Source: an uncultured Aquimarina sp. (GTDB lineage Bacteria > Bacteroidota > Bacteroidia > Flavobacteriales > Flavobacteriaceae). Taken from it: a DNA stretch of 56,166 bases. This document shows positions 1-8,781 of this stretch, piece by piece; within the stretch, counting starts at the first letter, position 1, and each line of letters opens with the position of its first letter. A program made the translations under genes and the position numbers. The DNA lies in the NCBI GenBank assembly GCA_937951135.1, contig CALFCI010000075.1:1-56166 (forward strand). Direction: 5' to 3'. The notes beneath the pieces were generated by a model. The model was given only the letters and a program-made list of their open reading frames with translations, was not told the DNA's origin and made no database searches.

Positions 1-1
1 T

Positions 2-1888
2 TTGGATAGTGATAATGATGGTATCGCTGATATCATAGAAAATGGGGATACAGATAATGTGATTTTGGTTTATGCAGATGCAGATGGCGATGGTTTGGAT
101 GATCTTTTTGATGATGTTTCCGATACCAATGGCGAACCAACTGTAGCAGATAATCATACGCCTCCTAATGCTAGTAATTTAGGAGATGGAGATACTGATG
201 TAAATACAGGCGGTGATTTAGATTATCGAGATGTACTTTCATTGTTAGATGTAGATGGTGATGGTATTGATAATGATGTAGATTTGGATGACGATAATGA
301 TGGTATTCCTGATACTGTAGAAAATGGAGGTGTTGACGCTACGGGAGATACGGATGGTGATGGCATTCCAGATTATAGAGATCCAGATACTATTGGTTTT
401 GTGGATAGTAATGGTGATGGCGTAGATGATCGTCAGGATACCGATGGTGATGGAGTGATTAACCAGTTTGATTTAGATGGAGATAATGATGGTATTCCAG
501 ATATTATAGAAGCAGGGGGAGTAGATGTAGATGGTGATGGCGAGGTAGATTACCCGACACCGGGAGACCCTATGAGTATGGTAGATACTAACAATGATGG
601 ATTAGAAGACACCATTGCTGCAACGCCATTACCAGTACCAAATACAGATGGAACAGGAGGAGCGAATTACTTAGATATCGATAGTGATGATGATGGTATT
701 CCTGACAATGTAGAAGCGCAACCAACAGCGACTTATGTTGCACCTTCAGGTACAGATACGGATAATGATGGTATTGATGATGTGTATGATAGTGACATTC
801 CAGGCAGTACAGTATTAAACATACCAGAAAACACAGATGGAGTAGATACTCCAGATTATTTGGATGTAGATAGTGATAATGACGGGGTAAGCGATGTTAC
901 GGAAGCTGGTTTTGAGATTGCTATTTCAACAAACGATACCGATGGTGATGGATTGTTAGATGCTTATGAAGGAAGTGATGTGAATGATGGATTTGATGTG
1001 AATGATGAATTAACTAATGGTTCAAATGATCTACAAGATACCGATGGTGATGCTACAGCCACAGGCGATGTGGATTATCGTGATACCGATGATGATGGAG
1101 ATGGGGTAGATACGAGTGCAGAAGGGCCAAATCCAGATGGCGATGGTGATCCAGATACAGGAGCTACTCAAGATACCGATGGTGATGGTACACCAGATTA
1201 TTTAGATCTTGATGATGATGGAGATGGGGTAGATACGAGTGCAGAAGGTGCTAATCCTGATAGTGATGGGAATCCAGATACGGGAGCTACTCAGGATGCT
1301 GATGATGACGGTACACCAGATTATTTGGATACCGATGATGATGGTGATAGTATCTTGACTGAATTTGAACTAGATCCTAATGATGATGGCAATCCAACAC
1401 CAGATGATACGGATGAAGACGGAATTCCAGATTACTTAGATGTAGATGATGATAATGATGGTGTTCTTACTGAAGATGAAAACCCTGACCCAGATGGTAA
1501 TGGTGATCCAGGTGATGCTATTGATACCGATAATAATGGTATTCCGAATTACTTAGAGCCTAATGGATCGGTACCTAATGGAGAGGATGGAATTACAGTT
1601 TTTACTGGATTTTCTCCTAATGGCGATGGACAAAATGATACATTTATTATTGAAGGAATTGAAAACCTAGAGAATACATTAGAGATCTATAACCGCTGGG
1701 GAGTAAAAGTATTCAGTGCTGATAACTATGGTCGTAATAATAATTTCTTTAGAGGGATTTCTAATGGACGTGTCACCATCGAAGAAAAAGATATGCTTCC
1801 TGTAGGGACATATTATTACCTCTTAGAGTACGTGTTGGAAACAGGAGAGCGTAAGTCTAGAGCAGGATATTTGTATATTAATAGATAG
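2..1888 (+). CDS. Giant Asp-rich adhesin, T9SS type B substrate (5' partial)
   Basis: This is the C-terminal part of a very large surface protein; the reading frame is open at the left edge, so the true start lies outside the window. Residues 1 to about 525 are a chain of short acidic repeats of the form DxDxDGxxD (TDGDG, DSDNDG, DDDGDG), which is the calcium-binding thrombospondin type 3 pattern. The last ~100 residues, with the signatures GFSPNGDGQNDTF, EIYNRWG and PVGTYYYLLEY, are the gliding-motility-associated C-terminal domain that acts as a type B sorting signal for the type IX secretion system. The protein is therefore expected to be secreted and attached to the cell surface as an adhesin. 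It lies 63 bp upstream of a PorP/SprF gene, the usual partner for type B substrates. The class is sure; ligand and full length are unknown. Confidence 0.9.
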   Translation: MDSDNDGIADIIENGDTDNVILVYADADGDGLDDLFDDVSDTNGEPTVADNHTPPNASNLGDGDTDVNTGGDLDYRDVLSLLDVDGDGIDNDVDLDDDNDGIPDTVENGGVDATGDTDGDGIPDYRDPDTIGFVDSNGDGVDDRQDTDGDGVINQFDLDGDNDGIPDIIEAGGVDVDGDGEVDYPTPGDPMSMVDTNNDGLEDTIAATPLPVPNTDGTGGANYLDIDSDDDGIPDNVEAQPTATYVAPSGTDTDNDGIDDVYDSDIPGSTVLNIPENTDGVDTPDYLDVDSDNDGVSDVTEAGFEIAISTNDTDGDGLLDAYEGSDVNDGFDVNDELTNGSNDLQDTDGDATATGDVDYRDTDDDGDGVDTSAEGPNPDGDGDPDTGATQDTDGDGTPDYLDLDDDGDGVDTSAEGANPDSDGNPDTGATQDADDDGTPDYLDTDDDGDSILTEFELDPNDDGNPTPDDTDEDGIPDYLDVDDDNDGVLTEDENPDPDGNGDPGDAIDTDNNGIPNYLEPNGSVPNGEDGITVFTGFSPNGDGQNDTFIIEGIENLENTLEIYNRWGVKVFSADNYGRNNNFFRGISNGRVTIEEKDMLPVGTYYYLLEYVLETGERKSRAGYLYINR

Positions 1889-1951
1889 TGAATTAAAGTA
1901 AAACTCTTTAAGTCATGATGGATTTAAGGAGGATAAATACAAAATAGTATT

Positions 1952-2908
1952 ATGAAAAAAACATACCTATTATTAGGAACAGTATTTCTAAGTTTATTAT
2001 GTTGGAATAGTCATGCTCAGCAAGATGCCCAATATACTCAGTATATGTTCAATACCATTAGTGTAAATCCAGCGTATGCAGGAAGCCGAGGGGTAATGAG
2101 TATTATGGGATTGCATCGTAGTCAATGGGTAGGTTTGGATGGAGCACCCAGAACACAAACGCTAACCATCAATACGCCAATAGGTCAGAAAAATCGCGTT
2201 GGTTTAGGGCTGTCTATTGTGAATGATGAGATTGGGCCAACAAACGAGACGTATTTTGATATTGATTTTTCATATACCATTCCAGTCTCAGATGAAGGGA
2301 AATTAAGTTTTGGTTTGAAGGCAGGAGGTCATTTGTTAAATGTGAATTTTCAAAAACTATCACAATTTGATGTTAATGATCCAAGTTTTCAAAACAATGT
2401 AGATAATAAATTTAGCCCTAATGTTGGAGTTGGATTGTATTATCATACGAGTCGTTTTTATTTAGGATTGAGTGCACCTAATATTTTTCAAACGGATCAT
2501 TTTGATGAGGAGGCAACAACTGGAGGAAATGATTCTTCTACATTTATAGCTGAGGAGCGAACGAACTATTACCTCATTGCAGGATATGTTTTTGATATTA
2601 ATGATAATGTTAAATTTAAGCCAGCAGTATTAACTAAGGTAGTGGCAGGAGCTCCACTTCAACTAGATGTTTCTGCTAATTTTTTACTGTATGACAAACT
2701 TACTTTAGGAGCCGGGTATAGATGGGATGCAGCATTTAGTGCTATGGCAGGTTTTCAACTTTCGGATGCTATGATGATTGGTTTTAGTTATGATAGGGAA
2801 ACTACAGCACTAGGAGGGTCAGAATTTAATGACGGAAGTTATGAAATCATGATACGTTTTGAATTATTTAGAAAATATAGTAGACTACTAACTCCTCGTT
2901 TCTTTTAA
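1952..2908 (+). CDS. PorP/SprF family type IX secretion system membrane protein
   Basis: The 318-residue protein has an N-terminal signal peptide (residues 1-22, hydrophobic core then SHA-QQ). The mature start QYTQYMFN, followed by NPAYAGSRG and later LHRSQWVG, is the hallmark of the PorP/SprF family. These are outer-membrane beta-barrel proteins that help T9SS export or anchor large adhesins with type B C-terminal domains. The rest of the protein alternates short amphipathic strands, as in a barrel, and ends in phenylalanine. It sits between the adhesin and an OmpA/PD40 gene with gaps of about 60 bp, so the three are probably one transcript. Family assignment is firm; the specific partnership with the upstream adhesin is inferred from adjacency. 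Confidence 0.93.
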   Translation: MKKTYLLLGTVFLSLLCWNSHAQQDAQYTQYMFNTISVNPAYAGSRGVMSIMGLHRSQWVGLDGAPRTQTLTINTPIGQKNRVGLGLSIVNDEIGPTNETYFDIDFSYTIPVSDEGKLSFGLKAGGHLLNVNFQKLSQFDVNDPSFQNNVDNKFSPNVGVGLYYHTSRFYLGLSAPNIFQTDHFDEEATTGGNDSSTFIAEERTNYYLIAGYVFDINDNVKFKPAVLTKVVAGAPLQLDVSANFLLYDKLTLGAGYRWDAAFSAMAGFQLSDAMMIGFSYDRETTALGGSEFNDGSYEIMIRFELFRKYSRLLTPRFF

Positions 2909-2968
2909 TACCATAATACAAACGTTTACTTCAGTGTAAACTAAAGTTTAAATACAACACCATAGAAT

Positions 2969-4939
2969 ATGATAAATTTTACTAAATATTTTATAGCCAT
3001 AGTGGTTACTTTGTTACTCTCTAATTCTGCCTTTTGTCAAGAAAAAAGATTAGCAAGGGCAGATGAGGATTTTGAGCGTTATGCTTTTGTAGATGCTAGA
3101 AAAATCTATTTAAGTGTCGCAAAAAGTGGATACTCTTCTGCGGATTTATATAAGAAATTAGGAGATTCGTATTATTTTAATGGAGAATTGAAACAAGCAT
3201 TACCTTGGTATGACAAGTTGATTTCGGACTATCCAGATTCCATTGAACCAGAATATTTGTTCCGATATGCGCAAGGGTTAAAAAATGCCGAACGGTACGA
3301 TGATGCAGATAGGATTATGGATCAATTCATTGGGCTTACAGGTGGGGATAAACGGGCAGCATCATTTATGAAAACTAGAGACTACCTTAAATTTATCGAA
3401 ATGCAGTCCGGAAAGTTTAAAGTCGTAAAAGTTGGGATTAATTCATCATATTCCGACCATGCACCAAGTTTTAATCATAAAGGACAATTGGTTTTTGCAT
3501 CATCTAGAAGCGGAAAATCAGGGAGTATGGTAAAAACGTTACACGAATGGGATGAAATGCCGTTTTTGGATTTATTCATATCAGATATCTCAACATCCAA
3601 TGTCGTGTTATCTGCACCTAAAAAAATAAAAGGAAAAGTAAATACCAGATTTCATGAGTCTTCGACTACATTTAGTGCCGATGGGACTACGGTATATTTT
3701 ACTCGAAATAACTTCACAAAAAAACGATTGGTAACCAACGAAACGGGAACAACATTATTAAAATTATATAAAGCTACATTGGATGGAGAACGATGGGTAG
3801 ATATAGAAGAATTACCGTTTAATAGTAATGAGTATTCTGTTGCACATCCTGCCCTAAGTCCTGATGGAACTAAATTATATTTTGCAAGTGATATGTCTGG
3901 TGGAAGAGGTTTATCAGATTTGTATGTAGTAGATATATATGAAGATGGAAGTTATGGTGAGCCCAAAAGTCTAGGAGACCGAATTAATACAGAAGGGCGA
4001 GAAACCTTTCCTTATGTTAGCGACTCTGGACGTTTGTATTTTGCAAGTGATGGACATGTCGGTTTGGGAGGATTAGATGTTTTTGTTGCAGTACCAGATG
4101 TAGTAGGGTTTTCAGTACCCTATAATGTAGGAAGACCTGTAAATAGTGCGTCTGATGACTTTACTTTTGTGTTAAAAGAAGAGACAAAAATAGGATATTT
4201 TGCTAGTAATCGTTCTCGAGGAAATGATGATATTTATAGTTTTAAGCAAATAGAAGAGTTGATTACTTCATGTCAACAATATGTTAGTGGAGTTGTTACA
4301 GATGCTGTAACTAGAAAGTTTATAGCAGATGCAGAAATCATTTTACTCGATGAGAATAATCAAGAAATAGAACGTACCATAACAGATAGTAAAGGAAATT
4401 ATAAATTTCAATTAGAATGCGAACGTTCTTATGTGGTAAGAGCAGTAAAACAAGACTATAAACCTACAGAAGCATTGTTAGGAACCAATACTATTTTGGA
4501 GTATGAACATAAACTACCATTGCAATTGGGTGAAGGTGGCTTAGATTCTAAAGAGGTTAGACCTGGAGATGATTTGGCGAAATTATTACAATTACAGGTC
4601 ATCTATTTTGATTTAAATAAATCATATATCAGACCAGATGCTGAGATCGAATTGCAAAAGATAATTGCAGTGATGAATGAATATCCTGAGTTGAAAATAC
4701 AAGTGCGATCACATACAGATAGTAGGTCTGATGATGGTTATAATATGAAATTGAGTGAACGTAGAGCAAAGAGTACAGTGAAATATATCATTAAAAAAGG
4801 AGGAATTAACCGGAACAGGATTTCAGGAAAAGGATATGGCGAAACTACATTAATTAATCGATGTACAAATGGAGTGGATTGTCCAGAGAAAGATCATCAA
4901 TTAAATCGAAGAAGTGAATTTATAGTGATTGCGCAGTAA
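2969..4939 (+). CDS. OmpA family protein with PD40 propeller (T9SS/adhesin module)
   Basis: This 656-residue envelope protein starts with a signal peptide (residues 1-23, ending FCQ-E). Residues ~25-135 look like TPR-type helices. Residues ~155-430 contain WD40-like PD40 blades (FASSRSG, LYFASDMSGG, IGYFASNRSRG), followed by a carboxypeptidase regulatory-like domain at ~435-520. Residues ~540-656 are an OmpA/MotB peptidoglycan-binding domain with IYFDLNKSYIRPDA, RSHTDSRS and LSERRAKS, so the Asp and Arg that grip diaminopimelate are present. Such proteins accompany PorP/SprF and anchor the outer-membrane complex to the cell wall. It is the third gene of the adhesin operon and ends 66 bp before a strong terminator. 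A close paralog follows at 5492. Confidence 0.92.
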   Translation: MINFTKYFIAIVVTLLLSNSAFCQEKRLARADEDFERYAFVDARKIYLSVAKSGYSSADLYKKLGDSYYFNGELKQALPWYDKLISDYPDSIEPEYLFRYAQGLKNAERYDDADRIMDQFIGLTGGDKRAASFMKTRDYLKFIEMQSGKFKVVKVGINSSYSDHAPSFNHKGQLVFASSRSGKSGSMVKTLHEWDEMPFLDLFISDISTSNVVLSAPKKIKGKVNTRFHESSTTFSADGTTVYFTRNNFTKKRLVTNETGTTLLKLYKATLDGERWVDIEELPFNSNEYSVAHPALSPDGTKLYFASDMSGGRGLSDLYVVDIYEDGSYGEPKSLGDRINTEGRETFPYVSDSGRLYFASDGHVGLGGLDVFVAVPDVVGFSVPYNVGRPVNSASDDFTFVLKEETKIGYFASNRSRGNDDIYSFKQIEELITSCQQYVSGVVTDAVTRKFIADAEIILLDENNQEIERTITDSKGNYKFQLECERSYVVRAVKQDYKPTEALLGTNTILEYEHKLPLQLGEGGLDSKEVRPGDDLAKLLQLQVIYFDLNKSYIRPDAEIELQKIIAVMNEYPELKIQVRSHTDSRSDDGYNMKLSERRAKSTVKYIIKKGGINRNRISGKGYGETTLINRCTNGVDCPEKDHQLNRRSEFIVIAQ

Positions 4940-5005
4940 TAGAAGGATAGTATCAAACGATTAGTAAAAGAAGACTGCTATAGCGAACCAATATATAGAA
5001 TAGAC

Positions 5006-5044
5006 AAGCCTCTCTATGTTTTTTTTAACATCGAGAGGCTTTTT
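5006..5044 (+). terminator. Rho-independent terminator after the adhesin operon
   Basis: The arm AAGCCTCTC and the arm GAGAGGCTT enclose a T-rich loop and are followed by a short T run. It lies downstream of the OmpA/PD40 stop codon at 4939 and separates the first OmpA copy from its paralog. Confidence 0.85.
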
Positions 5045-5047
5045 AAG

Positions 5048-5196
5048 TTTAATCCATAGAATTCCCCGATAGCTCTGCCTCGGGTGTATTGACCAGACTC
5101 AAGACTTTTAGAACCAAAACTCAAGATAAAATAACGTCTTGGTTCTTGTAGCGAAGCGATCTTATCTCTGGCACCCCCGATAGCTCTGCCTCAGGT
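5048..5196 (+). repeat. Interspersed repeat family B, copy 1
   Basis: This ~150-bp noncoding element recurs at 14601-14810 and 36629-36810 in the same orientation. Shared blocks are TTTAATCCATAGA at the start, CTCTGCCTCGGGTGTAT, CAAGACTTTTAGAACCAA, TTCTTGTAGCGAAGCG and CTTATCTCTG near the end. It can fold on itself because AGAACCAA near the start is matched by TTGGTTCT further on. All three copies sit just downstream of the hairpin terminator of a + strand gene. No open reading frame is present, so it looks like a non-autonomous intergenic element; its mobilising enzyme is not in the window. Confidence 0.75.
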
Positions 5197-5415
5197 TAGT
5201 ATGAGTTTAGTGTGTATTTAGGATTAAAAAACGAATTGCAGAAGTTCTTTGTATCTAATCGCAATGCAAGTAGATCATGATCTCATAGGCAAACCAAATA
5301 TTGATTTTTTCATAGTTGATTTTGACGGGTTAAAAGTTCGTTTTGTCGATATTTTTTTTTTTTTAGAATGTGAAACAGTCATTTTTAAGTTCTTTTAAGT
5401 TTTTTTGTAACTAGG

Positions 5416-5444
5416 GTTAAACCTTTTTTTAAAAAAGGTTTAAC
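5416..5444. promoter_or_regulatory. 29-bp perfect palindrome upstream of second OmpA gene
   Basis: GTTAAACCTTTTTT and its exact reverse complement flank a single central T, 48 bp before the start of the second OmpA/PD40 gene. It could be an operator for a dimeric regulator or a hairpin in the leader transcript. The remaining bases from 5197 to 5491 are AT-rich and show nothing else that I recognise. Confidence 0.5.
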
Positions 5445-5491
5445 AGGTGTTTTTTTAAATACATAAGAATCAATTTAGAAAAGAACTTATA

Positions 5492-7477
5492 ATGAAGAAA
5501 ACTATTCAATTTATTCCAAAATATATAAGTATAATAATTACGTTGTTATATTTTGCTGCGGGATTTTCACAAGAACGAAAATTAGAAAAAGCAGACGAAA
5601 AATACAATTCATATTCTTATATAGATGCACGAAAAATTTATATCGCAGTTGCAGATAAAGGATATGCATCTTCGGATTTATATGCAAAAATAGGCGATTC
5701 GTATTATTTTAATGCAGAATTGGATCAAGCATTGTTTTGGTATGAAAAATTAGAAGATCAATTTCCAAACACAATGGATGTAAAACATTTGTATCGGTAT
5801 GCTCAAGTGTTAAAGTCTGCGAAACGGTATCAAGAATCGGATACGATAATGGAATTATTTCATCAACTTTCAGGTAATGAAATCGACCAATCTGCATTTG
5901 CCATGAATACTCAAGACTATCTTCATTTTATAGCAATGCAATCCGGTAAATATGAAATCATAAAATTAGGAATAAATTCCTCAAATTCTGATTTTGCACC
6001 TAGTTTTACGCATCAAGGGGAATTGGTTTTTTCATCATCTCGCGAGTATGCTAATATGACGAATACGGTACATGAGTGGAATAATATGCCTTTTTTAGAT
6101 TTGTTTGTAGCCACTCTTTCAGATACAAATACAGTATTGCCTAGGCTTAAAGCATTAAAAGGTAAAGTAAATACGAAGTTTCATGAGTCTTCTACTACAT
6201 TTAGTGCTGATGGGAAAACGGTGTATTTTACACGTAATAATTATACAAAGCATAAACGAAAAACAGACACGGCAGGAACAACATTATTAAAGTTGTATAA
6301 AGCGAGATTGCAAGGTGGGAAATGGAGTGATATAATGGAGTTGCCATTTAATAGTAATGAATATTCTGTAGCACATCCAGCATTAAGCAATGATGGAACA
6401 CAATTGTATTTTGCAAGTGATATGCCTGGAGGAAAAGGGCTATCAGACCTCTATGTAGTGTCTATTTATGCTGATGGCACCTATGGAGTACCTAAAAATT
6501 TGGGCGATGCTATTAATACAGAAGGAAGAGAAACATTTCCGTATTGTAGTGAGTCTGGGCGACTTTATTTTGCTAGTGATGGACATGTAGGATTAGGAGG
6601 ACTAGATGTATTTGTTTCGAAATCAGACAGTATTGGGTTTTCACGGCCTTATAATTTAGGAGAACCTATTAATAGTAGCGCAGATGATTTTACGTTTATA
6701 TTGAACGAAAAAGATAAAGTAGGGTATTTCGCTAGTAATCGATCGGTATCTGGAATTGCAGATGATGATATTTATAGCTTTAAACAAACCGATAGCTTAA
6801 TTACAAGTTGTCAACAGCATGTGAATGGAAAGCTATTGGATAAACATACTAAGGAGCCATTACCAGAAGCTGTTGTCTTGCTCATAAATGAAAATAATGA
6901 TATTGTGAATACTATGATTACAGGGACAACAGGTGAATATTCTTTTTCATTAGAGTGCAGAAAGAACTATAGAATTGAAGGAACAAAGAAAGACTATGCT
7001 CCTTCAGAAGTAGCGTTGTCTACACACGCTATACTGGAGTATAACTATACTATTGATCTTAATTTAGATAGTGATGGATTACAGTATAAAGAAATCAAGA
7101 TAGGAGATGATTTGGGTGTAGCATTAGGGTTGAAAAGTATTTATTTTGATTTAGGAGAATCATATATTAGAAAAGATGCAAAGATCGAATTACAAAAAAT
7201 TATTGAAGTACTTCGAGAATATCCAGAGTTGAAAATTGATATAAGATCACATACAGATAGTCGATCTAGCGCGTATTATAATAGGAGATTAAGTGATCGA
7301 AGAGCAAAAAGCACTATGCGATATTTTGTTAAAAAAGGAGGAATTAATGCATCTAGAATTACTGCTAAAGGTTATGGAGAATCAAAATTATTAAATGAAT
7401 GCGAGGATGGTGTGCCTTGTTCAGAAATTAAGCATCAGCAAAATAGAAGAAGTGAATTTATTGTGATACAACATTGA
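5492..7477 (+). CDS. OmpA family protein with PD40 propeller (tandem paralog)
   Basis: This 661-residue protein has the same architecture as the 2969-4939 gene. It has a signal peptide (residues 1-27), a helical TPR-like region, PD40 blades (VFSSSREYAN, LYFASDMPGG, VGYFASNRS), a carboxypeptidase regulatory-like domain, and a C-terminal OmpA domain with IYFDLGESYIRKDA, DIRSHTDSRSS and LSDRRAKS. Long stretches are identical to the first copy (for example KFHESSTTFSADG and NSNEYSVAHPALS), so the pair arose by tandem duplication. Unlike the first copy it has no adjacent PorP/SprF gene and stands alone behind a 550-bp intergenic region, so it probably has its own promoter. It most likely anchors an outer-membrane complex to peptidoglycan. 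Confidence 0.92.
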   Translation: MKKTIQFIPKYISIIITLLYFAAGFSQERKLEKADEKYNSYSYIDARKIYIAVADKGYASSDLYAKIGDSYYFNAELDQALFWYEKLEDQFPNTMDVKHLYRYAQVLKSAKRYQESDTIMELFHQLSGNEIDQSAFAMNTQDYLHFIAMQSGKYEIIKLGINSSNSDFAPSFTHQGELVFSSSREYANMTNTVHEWNNMPFLDLFVATLSDTNTVLPRLKALKGKVNTKFHESSTTFSADGKTVYFTRNNYTKHKRKTDTAGTTLLKLYKARLQGGKWSDIMELPFNSNEYSVAHPALSNDGTQLYFASDMPGGKGLSDLYVVSIYADGTYGVPKNLGDAINTEGRETFPYCSESGRLYFASDGHVGLGGLDVFVSKSDSIGFSRPYNLGEPINSSADDFTFILNEKDKVGYFASNRSVSGIADDDIYSFKQTDSLITSCQQHVNGKLLDKHTKEPLPEAVVLLINENNDIVNTMITGTTGEYSFSLECRKNYRIEGTKKDYAPSEVALSTHAILEYNYTIDLNLDSDGLQYKEIKIGDDLGVALGLKSIYFDLGESYIRKDAKIELQKIIEVLREYPELKIDIRSHTDSRSSAYYNRRLSDRRAKSTMRYFVKKGGINASRITAKGYGESKLLNECEDGVPCSEIKHQQNRRSEFIVIQH

Positions 7478-7515
7478 TTTTGAATACTGATATAGGTCTT
7501 GTACTTTAGCAGGCT

Positions 7516-8172
7516 ATGATAGATAGTGAATTACTTGAATATTTAGAATCTTTTCTTACTCCTAGGCGTTCTGCTTTATATAAAAAGGTGGTGGAACAGC
7601 GTACGAACCATTTTACAGTGGCTATAGAAGATGTATATCAATTGCACAATACAAGTGCCGTCATAAGAAGTTGTGATGTTTTTGGAATTCAAAATGTGCA
7701 TGTGGTAGAAGAGGTTAATAAAAAACGAATTGATCGTGAAATTGCCATGGGCGCTCAAAAATGGGTAGATGTGAATCGGTATGCGACGACTAGAGCGTGT
7801 ATTACAGCATTGAAAACTAAAGGGTATCAGATTGTCGCTACAACTCCTGATGAGAATGCAGAGGTACTACAAGACTTTGACCCCAGTATACCATCAGCTT
7901 TCTTTTTTGGACAAGAGCAGGAGGGATTAAGTGATGATGTATTTCATGCTGCTGATGTAAAACTTCATATTCCGATGGTTGGATTTACAGAAAGTCTAAA
8001 TATTTCTGTTTGTGCAGCAATTGTTTTACAGTCTGTAACGTATCAACTTCGCAATTCAGCAATAGCTTGGCAATTATCCGATGAAGAAAAACGGATCAAA
8101 CGTATGGATTGGGCTAAAAAAATGATTAAAAAGCATAAAGAGATTATAGAGCGATATCATCAAGAAAGATAG
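7516..8172 (+). CDS. trmH: TrmH/SpoU family RNA 2'-O-methyltransferase
   Basis: The 218-residue protein shows the three SPOUT motifs of the SpoU family in order: NTSAVIRSCDVFGIQNVHVVE (about residues 45-65), FFFGQEQEGLSDDV (about 130-143) and IPMVGFTESLNISVCAAI (about 155-172). The last two form the knotted SAM-binding site. Length and the basic C-terminal tail (KRMDWAKKMIKKHKE) fit tRNA (Gm18) methyltransferase TrmH rather than the longer 23S rRNA enzymes. It follows the OmpA paralog by 38 bp but is functionally unrelated. The exact modified nucleotide is inferred from family resemblance only. Confidence 0.85.
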   Translation: MIDSELLEYLESFLTPRRSALYKKVVEQRTNHFTVAIEDVYQLHNTSAVIRSCDVFGIQNVHVVEEVNKKRIDREIAMGAQKWVDVNRYATTRACITALKTKGYQIVATTPDENAEVLQDFDPSIPSAFFFGQEQEGLSDDVFHAADVKLHIPMVGFTESLNISVCAAIVLQSVTYQLRNSAIAWQLSDEEKRIKRMDWAKKMIKKHKEIIERYHQER

Positions 8173-8208
8173 ATCTATCTGAAAAAACATCTGTTTTTAT
8201 GTATTTTT

Positions 8209-8379
8209 AACCCGGCTTATGCAATAGCACTTCGTCATGAGGTTTGAAATTGCGATAAAATATGATGTTTTTTAAAATTTAGCATAGCATCGCTATGGTT
8301 AAGTTTAAAAACATAGCGGAGCGGTATATTTTGAAGTAGTTTCAAGCCGTAATAGATTTTCTACTGCATAATCCGGGTT
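8209..8379. repeat. Foldback (MITE-like) element family A, copy 1
   Basis: This ~171-bp noncoding element has terminal inverted repeats AACCCGG(C/A)TTATGCA and TGCATAATCCGGGTT. It matches 24337-24508 over its whole length with only a handful of differences. Internal arms also pair (GCATAGC with GCTATGG, ATGTTTT with AAAACAT), so the whole unit can fold into one long imperfect hairpin. Both copies lie just after the stop of a + strand housekeeping gene (trmH here, ychF at the other site). It has no coding capacity. It may be a non-autonomous transposon relic or a structured 3' element. The rest of 8380-8515 shows nothing notable. Confidence 0.8.
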
Positions 8380-8515
8380 TAATTGAAATTATCCCTTATT
8401 TTTTGAAGTAAAAATACAGTGTACGCCCTTGTGTTTTGGGGTATTTACATGTTAAAAATGGTTTAACCGTATGTATGTTATGTCTTTGATATTCCCTTAG
8501 TTAAGAATTATTTGT

Positions 8516-8523
8516 TATATTTG
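8516..8523 (+). promoter_or_regulatory. Bacteroidota -7 promoter element for small ORF
   Basis: TATATTTG fits the Bacteroidota consensus TAnnTTTG and lies 49 bp upstream of the ATG of the 45-residue ORF at 8573. A well-spaced -33 TTG is not evident, so the call is tentative. Confidence 0.45.
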
Positions 8524-8572
8524 ATATGAATAAGAGTCTGCCCCGATCTATTTTACAACTAAAACTAGCAGT

Positions 8573-8710
8573 ATGAAAAAGAAGAAAATTTCCGTAAAAA
8601 AAATAGGAGCAATACTTAAATCAGTAAATAATAGGTTTATGAAGCAAAGTAAGCCAACGATTTATGATGCTACAATTCATGATGTTTTTCAGAAAAAAAC
8701 AATAGGATAG
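8573..8710 (+). CDS. Small basic hypothetical protein (45 aa)
   Basis: This short reading frame begins MKKKKISVKKIGAILKSVNN and ends KKTIG, followed by a TAG stop. It is highly basic at the N terminus and has no membrane segment or recognised domain. It is supported by a plausible TAnnTTTG promoter about 50 bp upstream and by ordinary codon use, but it is too short to be certain. It stands alone between the family A repeat and a convergent gene on the other strand. Function unknown; RNA or DNA binding is possible from the charge, which is only a guess. Confidence 0.45.
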   Translation: MKKKKISVKKIGAILKSVNNRFMKQSKPTIYDATIHDVFQKKTIG

Positions 8711-8781
8711 ATTAGGGCTGTATTACAACAATAAATTTTATGGTTGTGATATTTGGTAGTAAGTAAGATACCATTATTATT

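Noticed and set aside
1-1560. DNA-level tandem repeat in the adhesin gene
   Set aside because: GATGGTGATGG-type repetition follows from coding for DGDxDG calcium-binding repeats; no extra DNA-level signal is needed.
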